This document shows positions 8,857 to 17,096 of a stretch of 64,000 nt of DNA, piece by piece. The DNA is taken from assembly GCA_036227345.1 (NCBI GenBank), contig CP109468.1:1798001-1862000 (forward strand), read 5' to 3'. A program made the translations under genes and the position numbers. The stretch comes from Streptomyces sp. NBC_01463. Lineage in GTDB: Bacteria; Actinomycetota; Actinomycetes; Streptomycetales; Streptomycetaceae. Position 1 is the first letter of the stretch. Every line of letters begins with the position of its first letter. Under the pieces are notes generated by a model, which had not been told where the DNA came from, ran no database searches, and saw only the letters and a program-made list of their open reading frames with translations.

Positions 8857-9044
8857 ACCCGTGATCGACAGGCGCGCGCGGCGTTCACCGCAACGCCCGG
8901 GTGCGCCGGTGCGCACCGCATGTGACCTGCGCTTTCACTCCCGCGTGACAGCGGGTTCCCGGCCGTGTCCCGAGGCTCTGCCGGTCCGTTGAGGCGGACG
9001 GACGGCCCGCACGTCGCGGGCCGGATTACCGAGGAGCACGCGAC

Positions 9045-9356
9045 ATGATCAAGAAGATTCTGCTGGCCGCGGCGATGCTGACCGCAGGTCTCGGCCTGGC
9101 CGTCTCGCCCGCCGCCCAGGCCGCCCCGGGCACGGTCGCCGCGCACCGTGTCGAGGCGGCCCCGGCCCTGGTCTGCACGGTCAACGACAACGGGGTCAAC
9201 TTCCGCGGCGGGCCGGGCACGGACTACCCGGTGCTGGGCCAGGTGAACCGGGGCCAGAACCTCGACGCACGCGGCCAGGAGGGCAGTTGGGTGATGGGTG
9301 ACCTGTGGGGCGGCCCCACCGGCGTCTGGATCCACGTGGCCTACCTGGACTGCTGA
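9045..9356 (+). CDS. Small secreted SH3-domain protein
   Basis: A 103-residue secreted protein: Sec signal peptide (about 1-27, AAQA cleavage) and one bacterial SH3-like domain (about 45-103) with the typical N-F-R-x-G-P-G-T-x-Y motif and a Gly/Trp-rich end. Cys residues at both ends of the domain could form a disulfide. Such proteins bind cell-wall peptides or act as small wall-associated factors, and no enzyme domain is present. ATG with GAGGAG upstream. It lies between two chitosanase genes and ends at a strong terminator. Confidence 0.85.
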   Translation: MIKKILLAAAMLTAGLGLAVSPAAQAAPGTVAAHRVEAAPALVCTVNDNGVNFRGGPGTDYPVLGQVNRGQNLDARGQEGSWVMGDLWGGPTGVWIHVAYLDC

Positions 9357-9370
9357 GCCGGCCGCACCAC

Positions 9371-9410
9371 GGCCCCGCACCGAGCGCCCCGGCGCCCGGT
9401 GCGGGGCCTT
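9371..9410 (+). terminator. Rho-independent-like hairpin after the SH3 gene
   Basis: A 12-bp perfect stem pairs 9371-9382 with 9397-9408, followed by TT. It separates the SH3 gene from the second chitosanase, so the latter has its own promoter. Confidence 0.75.
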
Positions 9411-9471
9411 CGCGATTCCCGGCCGCGGCCAACTCGCATGCGTCACAGGGGTGTACGACATTCGTTCGACT

Positions 9472-9494
9472 CTGATAGGAAAGCTTCCTAACAG
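9472..9494 (+). promoter_or_regulatory. Palindromic operator before the second chitosanase
   Basis: Arms CTGATAGGAA and TTCCTAACAG flank AGC, giving 10-bp arms with a single mismatch, 35 bp before the GTG start. The AGGAAA-TTCCT core resembles the operator known for Streptomyces chitosanase genes controlled by the ROK-family repressor CsnR. The first chitosanase has no such site. Confidence 0.7.
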
Positions 9495-9528
9495 AACCAT
9501 CGGAACGACGAACTCCCTTGGAGGACTG

Positions 9529-10392
9529 GTGCACGCTCCCCACAAGCGCACCGCACGTCGCAACACCCGATCCGTGCGCGTCGCCCTCGTCGCGCTCGGT
9601 CTGACCCTCACGGCGATACCGGCCACGGCCTTCGCAGGTACCGCGCCCGCCCCCACGGCGGTCCATCAGCAGGAGGCAGCCGCGAGCGGGCTCGACGATC
9701 CGGCGAAGAAGGACATCGCCATGCAACTGGTCTCCAGCGCGGAGAACTCCTCGCTGGACTGGAAGGCGCAGTACGGCTACATCGAGGACATAGGTGACGG
9801 CCGCGGCTACACGGCGGGCATCATCGGCTTCTGCTCCGGCACCGGCGACATGCTCGACCTGGTGGAGCTGTACACCCAGCGGGAGCCGGGCAATCCGCTC
9901 GCGGAGTACCTGCCCGCCCTGCGCGAGGTGGACGGCACCGACTCGCACGACGGCCTCGACCCGGGCTTCAGCGAGGCCTGGGAGACGGCGGCCGGCGATC
10001 CGGCGTTCCAGCAGGCGCAGAACGACGAGCGCGACCGGGTGTACTTCGACCCGGCGGTCGGCCGGGGCAAGAGCGACGGGCTGGGCACGCTCGGGCAGTT
10101 CGCGTACTACGACGCCATCGTGATGCACGGCGACGGCGGCGACAGCACGAGCTTCGGATCCATCCGGCAGCGGGCCCTCGCGCAGGCGAAGCCGCCGGCC
10201 CAGGGCGGCGACGAGGTCACCTACCTCAACGCCTTCCTGGACGCGCGGGTCTGGGCGATGAAGCAGGAGGAGGCCCACTCCGACACCAGCCGGGTGGACA
10301 CCGCCCAGCGGGTCTTCCTGAACGAGGGCAATCTGAACCTGGATCCGCCGCTCGACTGGAAGGTCTACGGCGACAGCTTCCACATCGGCTGA
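9529..10392 (+). CDS. Secreted GH46 chitosanase
   Basis: Extracellular endo-chitosanase, 287 residues: Sec signal peptide (about 1-36, cleavage after AFA), then the GH46 domain with catalytic Glu72 and Asp90 in the same motifs as the neighbouring paralogue. It looks like the classic Streptomyces secreted chitosanase (Csn/CsnA type). The GTG at 9529 has GGAGG at about 5 nt. A near-perfect palindrome upstream predicts repression relieved by chitosan oligomers, as known for CsnR-regulated chitosanases. No csnR homologue lies adjacent; the ROK gene at 53-54 kb is far away and in a sulfur context. Confidence 0.95.
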   Translation: MHAPHKRTARRNTRSVRVALVALGLTLTAIPATAFAGTAPAPTAVHQQEAAASGLDDPAKKDIAMQLVSSAENSSLDWKAQYGYIEDIGDGRGYTAGIIGFCSGTGDMLDLVELYTQREPGNPLAEYLPALREVDGTDSHDGLDPGFSEAWETAAGDPAFQQAQNDERDRVYFDPAVGRGKSDGLGTLGQFAYYDAIVMHGDGGDSTSFGSIRQRALAQAKPPAQGGDEVTYLNAFLDARVWAMKQEEAHSDTSRVDTAQRVFLNEGNLNLDPPLDWKVYGDSFHIG

Positions 10393-10413
10393 CGCCCTCC
10401 GGGCCGGACACGG

Positions 10414-10461
10414 CTGTGGCGCGTACGGCCGCCCTCGCGGGCGGAGCCGTACGCGCCACAG
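10414..10461. terminator. Strong bidirectional terminator
   Basis: A perfect 16-bp stem (10414-10429 with 10446-10461) encloses a 16-nt loop that can form its own small stem. It sits between the convergent chitosanase and purine permease genes. Confidence 0.85.
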
Positions 10462-10476
10462 TGCTGTGACGGAGTG

Positions 10477-11925
10477 TCAGTGTGCGCCCACAGCAGCGGC
10501 CTTGACCGGTTCACCGGTCTCCGGCTCCGCATCCACACCGGTGTCGGGGTCCGGCTTGCGGCCCAGGTGGTTGAAGGCCAGGTTGAGGACGATCGCCACG
10601 ACGCATCCGGTGGAGATCCCGGAGTCCAGGACCACGAGCAGGTCCTTGGGGAACGCGTGGTAGAACTCCGGCGCGGCGATCGGGATGAGGCCGATGCCGA
10701 CCGCGGCGGCCACGATCAGCGCGTTCTCGCCCTTCTCCAGGGCCGCGCTCGCCAGCGTCTGGATGCCGCTCGCGGCGACCGAGCCGAAGAGCACGATGCC
10801 CGCGCCGCCGAGCACCGGCAGCGGAACCAGCGCGATGACCGAGGCGGCCACCGGGCACAGGCCGAGCAGGATGAGGATGCCGCCGCCCGCGGCGACGACG
10901 AAGCGGCTGCGCACCTTGGTCATCGCGACCAGCCCGATGTTCTGGGCGAAGGCGCTGCACATGAAGCCGTTGAACAGCGGGCTGATCGCGCTGCCCAGGG
11001 TGTCGGCGCGCAGCCCGCCCTCGATGGTCCGCTCGTCGGCCGGCCGGTCGACGATCTTGCCGAGGGCCAGCATGTCCGCGGTCGACTCGGTCATGCAGAC
11101 CAGCATCACGATGCACATCGAGACGATGGCGGCGATCTCGAACTGCGGCGCCCCGAAGTGGAACGGGGTGGGGAAGCCGACCACGTCGGCGTCCTTGATG
11201 GCGCCGAAGTCGGTGATGCCGACCGGGATCGCGATGAGTGTGCCGACGACGAGTCCGAGCAGGATCGCGATCTGCTGGAGGAAGCCGCGCAGGAGTTTGC
11301 GCAGCGCGAGGACGATCACCAGGGTGACCGCCGCCATCGTGATGTTGGTGGTCGAACCGTAGTCGTCCGCCGTGGCGTTGCCGCCCTGGGACCAGTTGAA
11401 GGCCACCGGCAGCAGGGAGACACCGATCAGCGTGATGACCGTGCCGGTGACGACGGGCGGGAAGAAGCGGACCAGTTTGCAGAAGTAGGGGGCGAGGACG
11501 AAGCCGAGGAGGCTCGCGACGATGATCGCGCCGAAGATGACGGCGATGCCGTCGTGTCCGCGGTCCTTGCCGATGGCCACCATGGGCGTCACACCGGCGA
11601 ACGAGACGCCGTTGACGAAGGGCAGCCTGGCGCCTATTCGCCAGAACCCGAGGGTCTGGAGCAGGGTGGCTATCCCCGCGGTGAACAGACTCGCCCCCAT
11701 GAGGAAGGCGGTCTCCTTGGGGGTGAGTCCCACAGCGGGACCCACGATCATGGGCGGGGCCACCACGCCCGCGTACATCGCGGCCACGTGCTGGAGGCCG
11801 CTGGTGAACATCTTCAGTGGGGGGAGGGTCTCGTCGACCGGATGGCTCCGGTCGGACGGGGCCGGCTCGGTGCCGGGGTCGGGTGCTGCGACTGCGTCAT
11901 TGCGAAACCTGGGCGTAGCTGCCAC
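10477..11925 (-). CDS. NCS2 family purine permease (distal gene of the urate cluster)
   Basis: Membrane transporter of the nucleobase:cation symporter-2 family, 482 residues, likely importing xanthine or urate. About 12-14 hydrophobic segments are visible, beginning with the family start HPVDETLPPLKMFTSGLQHV. The NCS2 signature FAQNIGLVAMTKVRSRFV is near residue 325. The GTG at 11925 has GGAGGA at about 5 nt. It is a paralogue of the permease at 13593 (same VHPVDE- and TKVRSR motifs). A 227-bp gap with two hairpins separates it from the upstream deaminase gene, so it may have partly separate control. Confidence 0.94.
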   Translation of the reverse strand: MAATPRFRNDAVAAPDPGTEPAPSDRSHPVDETLPPLKMFTSGLQHVAAMYAGVVAPPMIVGPAVGLTPKETAFLMGASLFTAGIATLLQTLGFWRIGARLPFVNGVSFAGVTPMVAIGKDRGHDGIAVIFGAIIVASLLGFVLAPYFCKLVRFFPPVVTGTVITLIGVSLLPVAFNWSQGGNATADDYGSTTNITMAAVTLVIVLALRKLLRGFLQQIAILLGLVVGTLIAIPVGITDFGAIKDADVVGFPTPFHFGAPQFEIAAIVSMCIVMLVCMTESTADMLALGKIVDRPADERTIEGGLRADTLGSAISPLFNGFMCSAFAQNIGLVAMTKVRSRFVVAAGGGILILLGLCPVAASVIALVPLPVLGGAGIVLFGSVAASGIQTLASAALEKGENALIVAAAVGIGLIPIAAPEFYHAFPKDLLVVLDSGISTGCVVAIVLNLAFNHLGRKPDPDTGVDAEPETGEPVKAAAVGAH

Positions 11926-12024
11926 GGCGGTTCCTCCGGTCGGGTACACATCTGCGGTGACGTGGGTGTCATGGAGGTGGTGCGTTGGTTCAGGTCGTGC
12001 AGCTGGTGCGGGCAGCTCGGTTCG

Positions 12025-12070
12025 CCGGTGCGGGAGGCACGTACGCAGAGGTACGCGCTTCCCGCACCGG
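12025..12070 (-). promoter_or_regulatory. Long hairpin in the leader region of the distal purine permease
   Basis: CCGGTGCGGGA (12025-12035) pairs with TCCCGCACCGG (12060-12070), and inside it CGTAC pairs with GTACG around a 6-nt loop. The structure lies 100 bp before the permease start and next to the terminator at 12074-12098. It could be a second terminator or a leader structure controlling the permease; the sequence does not decide. Confidence 0.45.
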
Positions 12071-12073
12071 TTG

Positions 12074-12098
12074 CCGTGGACCCCGCTCGGGTCCACGG
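12074..12098 (-). terminator. Hairpin terminator after the 8-oxoguanine deaminase gene
   Basis: A perfect 10-bp stem, CCGTGGACCC with GGGTCCACGG, encloses a 5-nt loop 55 bp past the deaminase stop. Together with the adjacent long hairpin it probably reduces read-through into the distal permease. Confidence 0.65.
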
Positions 12099-12152
12099 CG
12101 GCCGGTCGAGGGCCGTCCCCCTCGGCCGGCCGGTATCGGGGGGTGCCGGGCG

Positions 12153-13550
12153 TCAGGCCCCGGCGGCGATCTGCGCGAGGCGGCGGGCCTCGTCGCGGGT
12201 GGCGCGGGCGATGGCGTCCTCGTCCACGGTGATCAGGCGGCTGGACTCGACGACGGGCTTGCCGTTGACGAGCGAGAGGGTGACGGGGGCGGCGGCGCCG
12301 AAGACCAGGGCGGTCACCGGGTCGGCGATGGAGGCGTGGGCGAGGGTGTCCAGCTTCCAGAGCACGAGGTCGGCGAGCTTGCCCGGCTCCAGGGAGCCGA
12401 TCTGGTCCGCGCGGCCGAGTACCTGGGCGCCGCCGTACGTACCCAGGCGCAGGGCCTGACGGGCGTTCAGGGCGCGTTCGCGGTGCGGGCCGAGGCGGTT
12501 GATGAGGAGGGCGTTGCGCAGTTCGGTGTGGAGTTCGCCGGACTCGTTGGACGCGGTGCCGTCGACGCCGAGACCGACCGGGACGCCGGCGGCGAGCATG
12601 TCCGGGACCCGGGCGATGCCGGCGGCGAGGCGGGCGTTGGAGGACGGGCAGTGCGCGACACCGGTTCCGGTGCGGGCGAAGGCGGCGATGTCGGAGTCGT
12701 TCATGTGGACGCAGTGCGCCATCCACACGTCGTCACCGAGCCAGCCGGTCGACTCGAAGTAGTCGGTCGGGCCCATGCCGAACAGCTCGTGGCAGAACTT
12801 CTCCTCCTCCACGGTCTCCGAGCCGTGGGTGTGCAGCCGCACTCCGCGCCGGCGCGCCAGCTCGGCGCCCTGCCGCATCAGTTCGGTGGACACGGAGAAG
12901 GGGGAGCAGGGCGCGACGGCGATCTGGGTCATCGCGTCGAAGGAGGCGTCGTGGTGCGCGTCGATGGTCGCCTCGGTGGCGGCGAGGGCGCCTTCGAGGG
13001 TCTCCACGGCGAAGTCCGGGGGCAGCCCGCCGTCCTTCTCGCTGCGGTCCATGGAGCCGCGGGCGAGGGTGAACCGTACGCCCATGTCGGCGGCGGCGCC
13101 GATGATGGCGCCGGACAGGTCGCCGGAGCCCTGCGGGAAGACGTAGTGGTGGTCCATGGCGGTGGTGACTCCGCCGCGGGCCAGCATGGCGAGCGAGCCC
13201 TGTGCGGCGGCACGGGCCATCGGCTCGTCGATGCGCGCCCAGGTCGGGTACAGCGCGACCAGCCACTCGAAGAGGTTGTGGTCCGTGGCCAGGCCGCGGG
13301 TGATCCACTGGTAGAAGTGGTGGTGCGTGTTGATCAGACCGGGCGTGACGAGGTGCCCGGTGCCGTCGATCCGGCGTACGACGTTGTCCAGACCCTCCGG
13401 TGCCCGGCCGGCGCCGACGGACTCGATGCGGTTGCCCGCGACGACGACGTGACCCGAGGCGTACTCGGTGTCGTCGGCGTCGACGGTCGCGATCGAACAG
13501 TTCTCGATGACGATGCGTTCCACTCGGTCGTGCGCTGCCGGTGCTGCCAT
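12153..13550 (-). CDS. 8-oxoguanine deaminase (amidohydrolase)
   Basis: Zinc hydrolase of the cytosine/guanine deaminase group, 465 residues. It is closest in layout to 8-oxoguanine deaminases, which convert 8-oxoguanine to urate, feeding the urate operon it belongs to. Motifs: NTHHHFYQW near residue 75, HTHGSE near 240, AHCVHMND near 280, HCPSSNARLAAG near 298 and GVDGTASNESG near 323 (metal-binding Asp). The ATG at 13550 has GAAGGAAG upstream. The gap to the upstream permease is 42 bp, so they are co-transcribed. Hydroxydechloroatrazine-type hydrolases share these motifs; context favours the purine substrate. Confidence 0.9.
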   Translation of the reverse strand: MAAPAAHDRVERIVIENCSIATVDADDTEYASGHVVVAGNRIESVGAGRAPEGLDNVVRRIDGTGHLVTPGLINTHHHFYQWITRGLATDHNLFEWLVALYPTWARIDEPMARAAAQGSLAMLARGGVTTAMDHHYVFPQGSGDLSGAIIGAAADMGVRFTLARGSMDRSEKDGGLPPDFAVETLEGALAATEATIDAHHDASFDAMTQIAVAPCSPFSVSTELMRQGAELARRRGVRLHTHGSETVEEEKFCHELFGMGPTDYFESTGWLGDDVWMAHCVHMNDSDIAAFARTGTGVAHCPSSNARLAAGIARVPDMLAAGVPVGLGVDGTASNESGELHTELRNALLINRLGPHRERALNARQALRLGTYGGAQVLGRADQIGSLEPGKLADLVLWKLDTLAHASIADPVTALVFGAAAPVTLSLVNGKPVVESSRLITVDEDAIARATRDEARRLAQIAAGA

Positions 13551-13592
13551 GGTGCTTCCTTCTCTCATCTGCGATGTGGGCACGGCAGGACC

Positions 13593-14990
13593 CTAGGAGG
13601 ATTTGAGTGCCACGGCCGTGCGGCCGTGGGTGCCGAGATGGTGGAAGAACAGGTTGAGCAGGACCGCGACGAGCGCTCCGGCACTGATGCCGGAGCCCAG
13701 GACGGTCTGGGCCCAGGACGGGAATCCCGCGTAGAAGCCGGGCGCGGCGAGCGGGATGATGCCCGCGCCGAGCGCCACGGCGACCAGGATGATGTTGGAG
13801 CTGTCGTCGAGCCCGGCCTCGGAGAGCGTACGGATGCCGCTGACCGCGATCGAGCCGAACAGGACGATGCCGGCGCCGCCGAGCACGGGCATCGGGACGA
13901 GCGAGACGACCGCGCCGAGGACCGGGAAGACGCCGAGGATGATCAGGGCGCCGCCCGCGGCGGCGACGACGTACCGGCTGCGGACCTTCGTCAGCGAGAC
14001 CACGCCGACGTTCTGTGCGAAGGCGCTGGTGGGGAATCCGCCGAAGACCGGTCCGATGAGGGTCGCGATGCCGTCGGTGCGCAGTCCGCGGGTGATGGTC
14101 CGGCCGTCCGTGCGCCGGTCGCAGATCTCGCCGAGCGCGAGCATGCCGGCCGACGACTCGGTCATCAGGACGAGCATCACGATGCAGAGCGTGAGGATCG
14201 CGGCGGGCTGGAACTCCGGGGCACCGAAGGCGAAGGGGGCGGGGAGCGCGGCGACGGGCGCGGAGCGCAGGGCGGAGAAGTCGGCGAGCCCGAACGGGAC
14301 AGCGGCCAGCGTGCCGACCAACAGGCCGATGAGCAGTGCCACTTGCCTGAGGAAGCCGCGTCCGAAGCGCTGGACGGTCAGAATGACGGCCAGGGTGAAG
14401 GCGGCCAGCGCCAGGTACTTCATCGCACCGAAGTCGGCTGCCGTCCGGTCACCGCCCTGCGCCCAGGAGACCGGGACCGGCATCAGGGTGACGCCGATGA
14501 GGGTGATGACGACGCCGGTGACGAGCGGCGGGAAGAAGCGCAGCAGCCGGCCGAAGAACGGTCCGACGGCCAGGCAGAACACTCCGGCGACGAGCACCGC
14601 CCCGTAGATCGCGGGCAGTTGGTGGCCGGGGGCGCTGGTCTCGGCGATGGCGAGCATGGGGGCGATGCCCGCGGACGAGGCGGCGTTGACGAACGGCAGC
14701 CGGTTGCCGGCGAAGCCGCCGATCCCGAGGGTCTGGAGGATGGTGGCACAGCCGGCGATCAGCAGGCTTGCCGCGATCAGGCGGGTCATGCCGGCCTGGT
14801 CGAGGCCTACGGCCTGCCCGATGATGAGCGGAGGGGTGACGACCCCCGCGTACATGGCGGCGATGTGCTGGAGCGCGGCGGGCAGGAGCCGCGAAGGGGC
14901 GAGCTTCTCGTCCACCGGATGGACCGAACCGGCCGGCGGGGTGGAACAGGGGCCTTCTGCTTCTGCCGGCCCGAGTGCAGGCTGTGCCAT
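13593..14990 (-). CDS. NCS2 family purine permease (urate operon)
   Basis: Integral membrane nucleobase:cation symporter-2, 465 residues with 12-14 hydrophobic segments. The NCS2 signature FAQNVGVVSLTKVRSRYV is near residue 325. Likely substrate is urate or xanthine because the gene sits between urate oxidase (67-bp gap) and 8-oxoguanine deaminase (42-bp gap). The ATG has GGAGGG at good spacing. It is paralogous to the permease at 10477; two NCS2 carriers in one cluster may differ in substrate or affinity. Confidence 0.94.
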   Translation of the reverse strand: MAQPALGPAEAEGPCSTPPAGSVHPVDEKLAPSRLLPAALQHIAAMYAGVVTPPLIIGQAVGLDQAGMTRLIAASLLIAGCATILQTLGIGGFAGNRLPFVNAASSAGIAPMLAIAETSAPGHQLPAIYGAVLVAGVFCLAVGPFFGRLLRFFPPLVTGVVITLIGVTLMPVPVSWAQGGDRTAADFGAMKYLALAAFTLAVILTVQRFGRGFLRQVALLIGLLVGTLAAVPFGLADFSALRSAPVAALPAPFAFGAPEFQPAAILTLCIVMLVLMTESSAGMLALGEICDRRTDGRTITRGLRTDGIATLIGPVFGGFPTSAFAQNVGVVSLTKVRSRYVVAAAGGALIILGVFPVLGAVVSLVPMPVLGGAGIVLFGSIAVSGIRTLSEAGLDDSSNIILVAVALGAGIIPLAAPGFYAGFPSWAQTVLGSGISAGALVAVLLNLFFHHLGTHGRTAVALKSS

Positions 14991-15057
14991 GGAAGTTCCC
15001 TCCGGTCCGGCCGGCCCCCGTCCGCTGTGGACGGACGGGAACCGGCGCGGCGCCGCG

Positions 15058-15981
15058 TCAGAGGTTGGTCATGTCGACCGGGATCTGCGGCTCGATGCCG
15101 TCGCGCAGTACGGTGGCCTCGATGAGCCCGTACGGACGGTCGGCCGCGAAGTAGACCTCGTTGTCGTTCTTGAGGCCGAACGGCTCCAGGTCCACCAGGA
15201 AGTGGTGGTTGTTCGGGAGCGAGAAGCGGATCTCGTCGATCTCGCTGCGGCTGTTGATGACCCGCGAACCCATCTGGTAGAGGGTCTGCTGGAGCGAGAG
15301 CGAGTACGTCTCGGCGAAGGCCTGGAGGATGTGCTTCTTGGCCTGCTCGTACGACTTCTCCCAGTTGGGCATCCGGTCGTCGTCGCTGGTCCAGTTGTAG
15401 CGCCAGGCGGCGGCGACGTCGGTGCACAGGATGCGGTCGTACGCCTCCTTGAGCGTCGTGTACTTGTCCTTGACGTAGCCCCAGAACTCCGAGTTGGTGG
15501 AGTTCATGACCGTGAGGTCCTTCAGGCCGGAGATGATCTCCCACTTCTCACCGTCGTAGGTGATCTGCGTGGTGCGCAGTTCCTGGCCCTTGCGGGCGAA
15601 GGAGTGGTTGACCTCGTCCGATCCGATGAACCTGGAGCTGTTGTCCGAGGTCGCGATGCGCTCCCAGGAGTACTCCTGGATGCGGATGCGGGCGACCTTG
15701 ATCGGCTCCTGCGTCGTCACGAAGTGACGGGCGAGGTGGATGCCGAACTGCTCGGCGGACTCGATGCCGTACTCCTTGGCGAACGCGAACACCGTGTTCT
15801 TGGTGGTGTCCGTGGGCAGGACGTTCGCGTTGGAGCCGGAGTAGTGGACGTCGTCCATGTCGCCGGAGAGCGCGACCGAGACGTTCAGGTCCTTGATGTG
15901 GTGGGTGTCGCCGTCCCGCGTGATCTTGACGACGCGGTTCTCTGCTTTGCCGTACTGGTTCTGGCCGAGAATCGTGGGCAT
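15058..15981 (-). CDS. pucL: Urate oxidase (factor-independent urate hydroxylase)
   Basis: Oxidises urate with O2 and water to 5-hydroxyisourate and H2O2 without cofactor. The 307-residue protein shows the uricase fold repeats and the catalytic pair Lys12 (GQNQYGKAENRV) and Thr57 (VLPTDTTKNTV). Arg/Gln substrate-binding positions lie in the SEIDEIRFSLPNNHHFLVDL region near residue 260. The gene follows uraH by 7 bp, in the order uraD-uraH-pucL, so the three steps to allantoin are co-expressed. The peroxide produced explains why a catalase promoter in this window shares the operon's operator. Confidence 0.97.
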   Translation of the reverse strand: MPTILGQNQYGKAENRVVKITRDGDTHHIKDLNVSVALSGDMDDVHYSGSNANVLPTDTTKNTVFAFAKEYGIESAEQFGIHLARHFVTTQEPIKVARIRIQEYSWERIATSDNSSRFIGSDEVNHSFARKGQELRTTQITYDGEKWEIISGLKDLTVMNSTNSEFWGYVKDKYTTLKEAYDRILCTDVAAAWRYNWTSDDDRMPNWEKSYEQAKKHILQAFAETYSLSLQQTLYQMGSRVINSRSEIDEIRFSLPNNHHFLVDLEPFGLKNDNEVYFAADRPYGLIEATVLRDGIEPQIPVDMTNL

Positions 15982-15988
15982 GTGTCTG

Positions 15989-16381
15989 CTAGCTCCCTCG
16001 GTATACGGAGTAGCCGAACGGGTTGAGCAGCAGCGGTACGTGATAGTGCTCGCCCGGGGTGACGGCGAACGTGATCGTCACCTCGGGGAAAAACGCACCG
16101 CTGTCCCTTACGCGGGGGGCGTCCTGCTGCGCCTCGGCTTGCTTCTTGGCTGTGAAGTACTGCTCGGTCTCGAAGTCGAGCCGTACGTGGGTGGTGCCTT
16201 CCGGCAGGGCCGGCAGGTCCTTGCAGCGCCCGTCCGCATCGGTCGCGGATCCGCCGAGCGTCACCCACGGCGCGTCGCCGCCGGAGCGGGCGGCGAGCGA
16301 GATGGCGACGGCTGCGGCGGGGCGGCCGATGCTGGTGTCCAGGATGTGGGTGGACACCGATGCGGTGGCGAAGGTGCTCAA
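15989..16381 (-). CDS. uraH: 5-hydroxyisourate hydrolase (transthyretin-like)
   Basis: Hydrolyses 5-hydroxyisourate to OHCU, the second step of urate breakdown. About 130 residues with transthyretin-like motifs: ASVSTHILDTSIGRPA at the N terminus (active-site His), the central HVRLDFETEQYF, and the family-defining C terminus YSVYRGS. The likely start is TTG at 16381, giving the usual MSTFATASVSTHILD beginning with GGAGA 9 nt upstream. A GTG at 16390 is in frame but sits directly against that ribosome binding site. Seven bp separate it from urate oxidase. Confidence 0.95.
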   Translation of the reverse strand: MSTFATASVSTHILDTSIGRPAAAVAISLAARSGGDAPWVTLGGSATDADGRCKDLPALPEGTTHVRLDFETEQYFTAKKQAEAQQDAPRVRDSGAFFPEVTITFAVTPGEHYHVPLLLNPFGYSVYRGS

Positions 16382-16410
16382 GACCTTCACTCTCCTTCTG
16401 TGACGAGTTC

Positions 16411-16920
16411 TTACGAGTCGTCCGTGACGAGACGGGTGAGACGGATGCGGTTGATCTTGCCCAGTTCGGTGCGCACGATGGCGCGCTCCTGCTCGGGCGT
16501 GTTCCCGGTCCGGGACTTCACCGCGTCGCGCATCTGTTCACCGGTGGCACCGGTGGCGCAGATCAGGAAGACGTGTCCGAACCGCTCCTGGTAGGCCAGG
16601 TTGAGTTCGAGCATCTCGGCCTTGAGCTCCTCGGTGGCGCCGGCCATCCCCCGCTGTTCGCGGGAGGAGGTCGGGTCCCCGGGCTTCGGGCGGCCGATCG
16701 GCGGGTGACCGGCCATCGCTTCGGCCAGGTCCTGCGCGTCGAGCGCCGCCGTGGCGGTGTCGCTCGCGGAGAACAGGGCGTCCGCGGTGGCGTACGGGCG
16801 ACGGGAGAGGATCGCTCTTCCCCAGGCCGCACTGGCACAGACCTCGTGCAGCGCGGTGGCCGCCTCGTCGTCCGCCAGGGTGTTGAACCGGGCGAGGCCC
16901 GGCGTGGAGCTCGAAGTCAC
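16411..16920 (-). CDS. uraD: OHCU decarboxylase
   Basis: Decarboxylates 2-oxo-4-hydroxy-4-carboxy-5-ureidoimidazoline to S-allantoin, completing the urate pathway. 169 residues, with the UraD signature AGHPPIGRP near residue 68 (catalytic His), the E-Q-x-G motif near 86 and FGHVFLICATG near 113. The GTG at 16920 has GGAGG at 5 nt. It is the first gene of the minus-strand operon uraD-uraH-pucL-permease-deaminase and is preceded by the operator-promoter at 16968-17008. Confidence 0.94.
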   Translation of the reverse strand: MTSSSTPGLARFNTLADDEAATALHEVCASAAWGRAILSRRPYATADALFSASDTATAALDAQDLAEAMAGHPPIGRPKPGDPTSSREQRGMAGATEELKAEMLELNLAYQERFGHVFLICATGATGEQMRDAVKSRTGNTPEQERAIVRTELGKINRIRLTRLVTDDS

Positions 16921-16967
16921 GGGAGCCTCCGTGGCTGTTTTTCGCTGTGCGTTGGTCGGGCTGCGGA

Positions 16968-17008
16968 TAGCTAACGCCCTCCACAACACCACGTCAACAC
17001 TTTGTTGA
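16968..17008 (-). promoter_or_regulatory. uraD operon promoter with TCAACA-N3-TGTTGA operator
   Basis: The 15-bp box 16994-17008 reads TCAACAAAGTGTTGA on the minus strand, a perfect 6-bp inverted repeat around 3 bp. Its right half contains the -35 TTGACG (16997-16992), followed after 17 bp by TTAGCT (16974-16969). Including flanks, 20 of 21 bases match the katA operator. Repressor binding would block the -35 directly. Confidence 0.8.
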
Positions 17009-17022
17009 AATTCCGTTCATGT

Positions 17023-17055
17023 AAAAAGCCGTCGCCCGGTGATCCGGACGACGGC
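17023..17055 (-). terminator. Rho-independent terminator after the HTH gene
   Basis: On the minus strand GCCGTCG-t-CCGG pairs with CCGG-g-CGACGGC around a 4-nt loop and is followed by TTTTT (17027-17023). It ends the two-gene unit 17097-17722 just before the urate operon promoter. Confidence 0.88.
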
Positions 17056-17096
17056 TCGCACGTTCATGTGCCGTTTACATCTACCCATGGGTCCAA

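Noticed and set aside
9472..9494. DasR element before the secreted chitosanase
   Set aside because: The palindrome core is TAGGAA-TTCCTA, not GGTC-GACC. It fits the CsnR type instead.
11985..15125. Very long open frame on the plus strand across the purine permeases and deaminase
   Set aside because: It is antisense to well-recognised genes, very rich in Arg/Gly/Asp/Gln runs, matches no family and arises from third-position GC bias.
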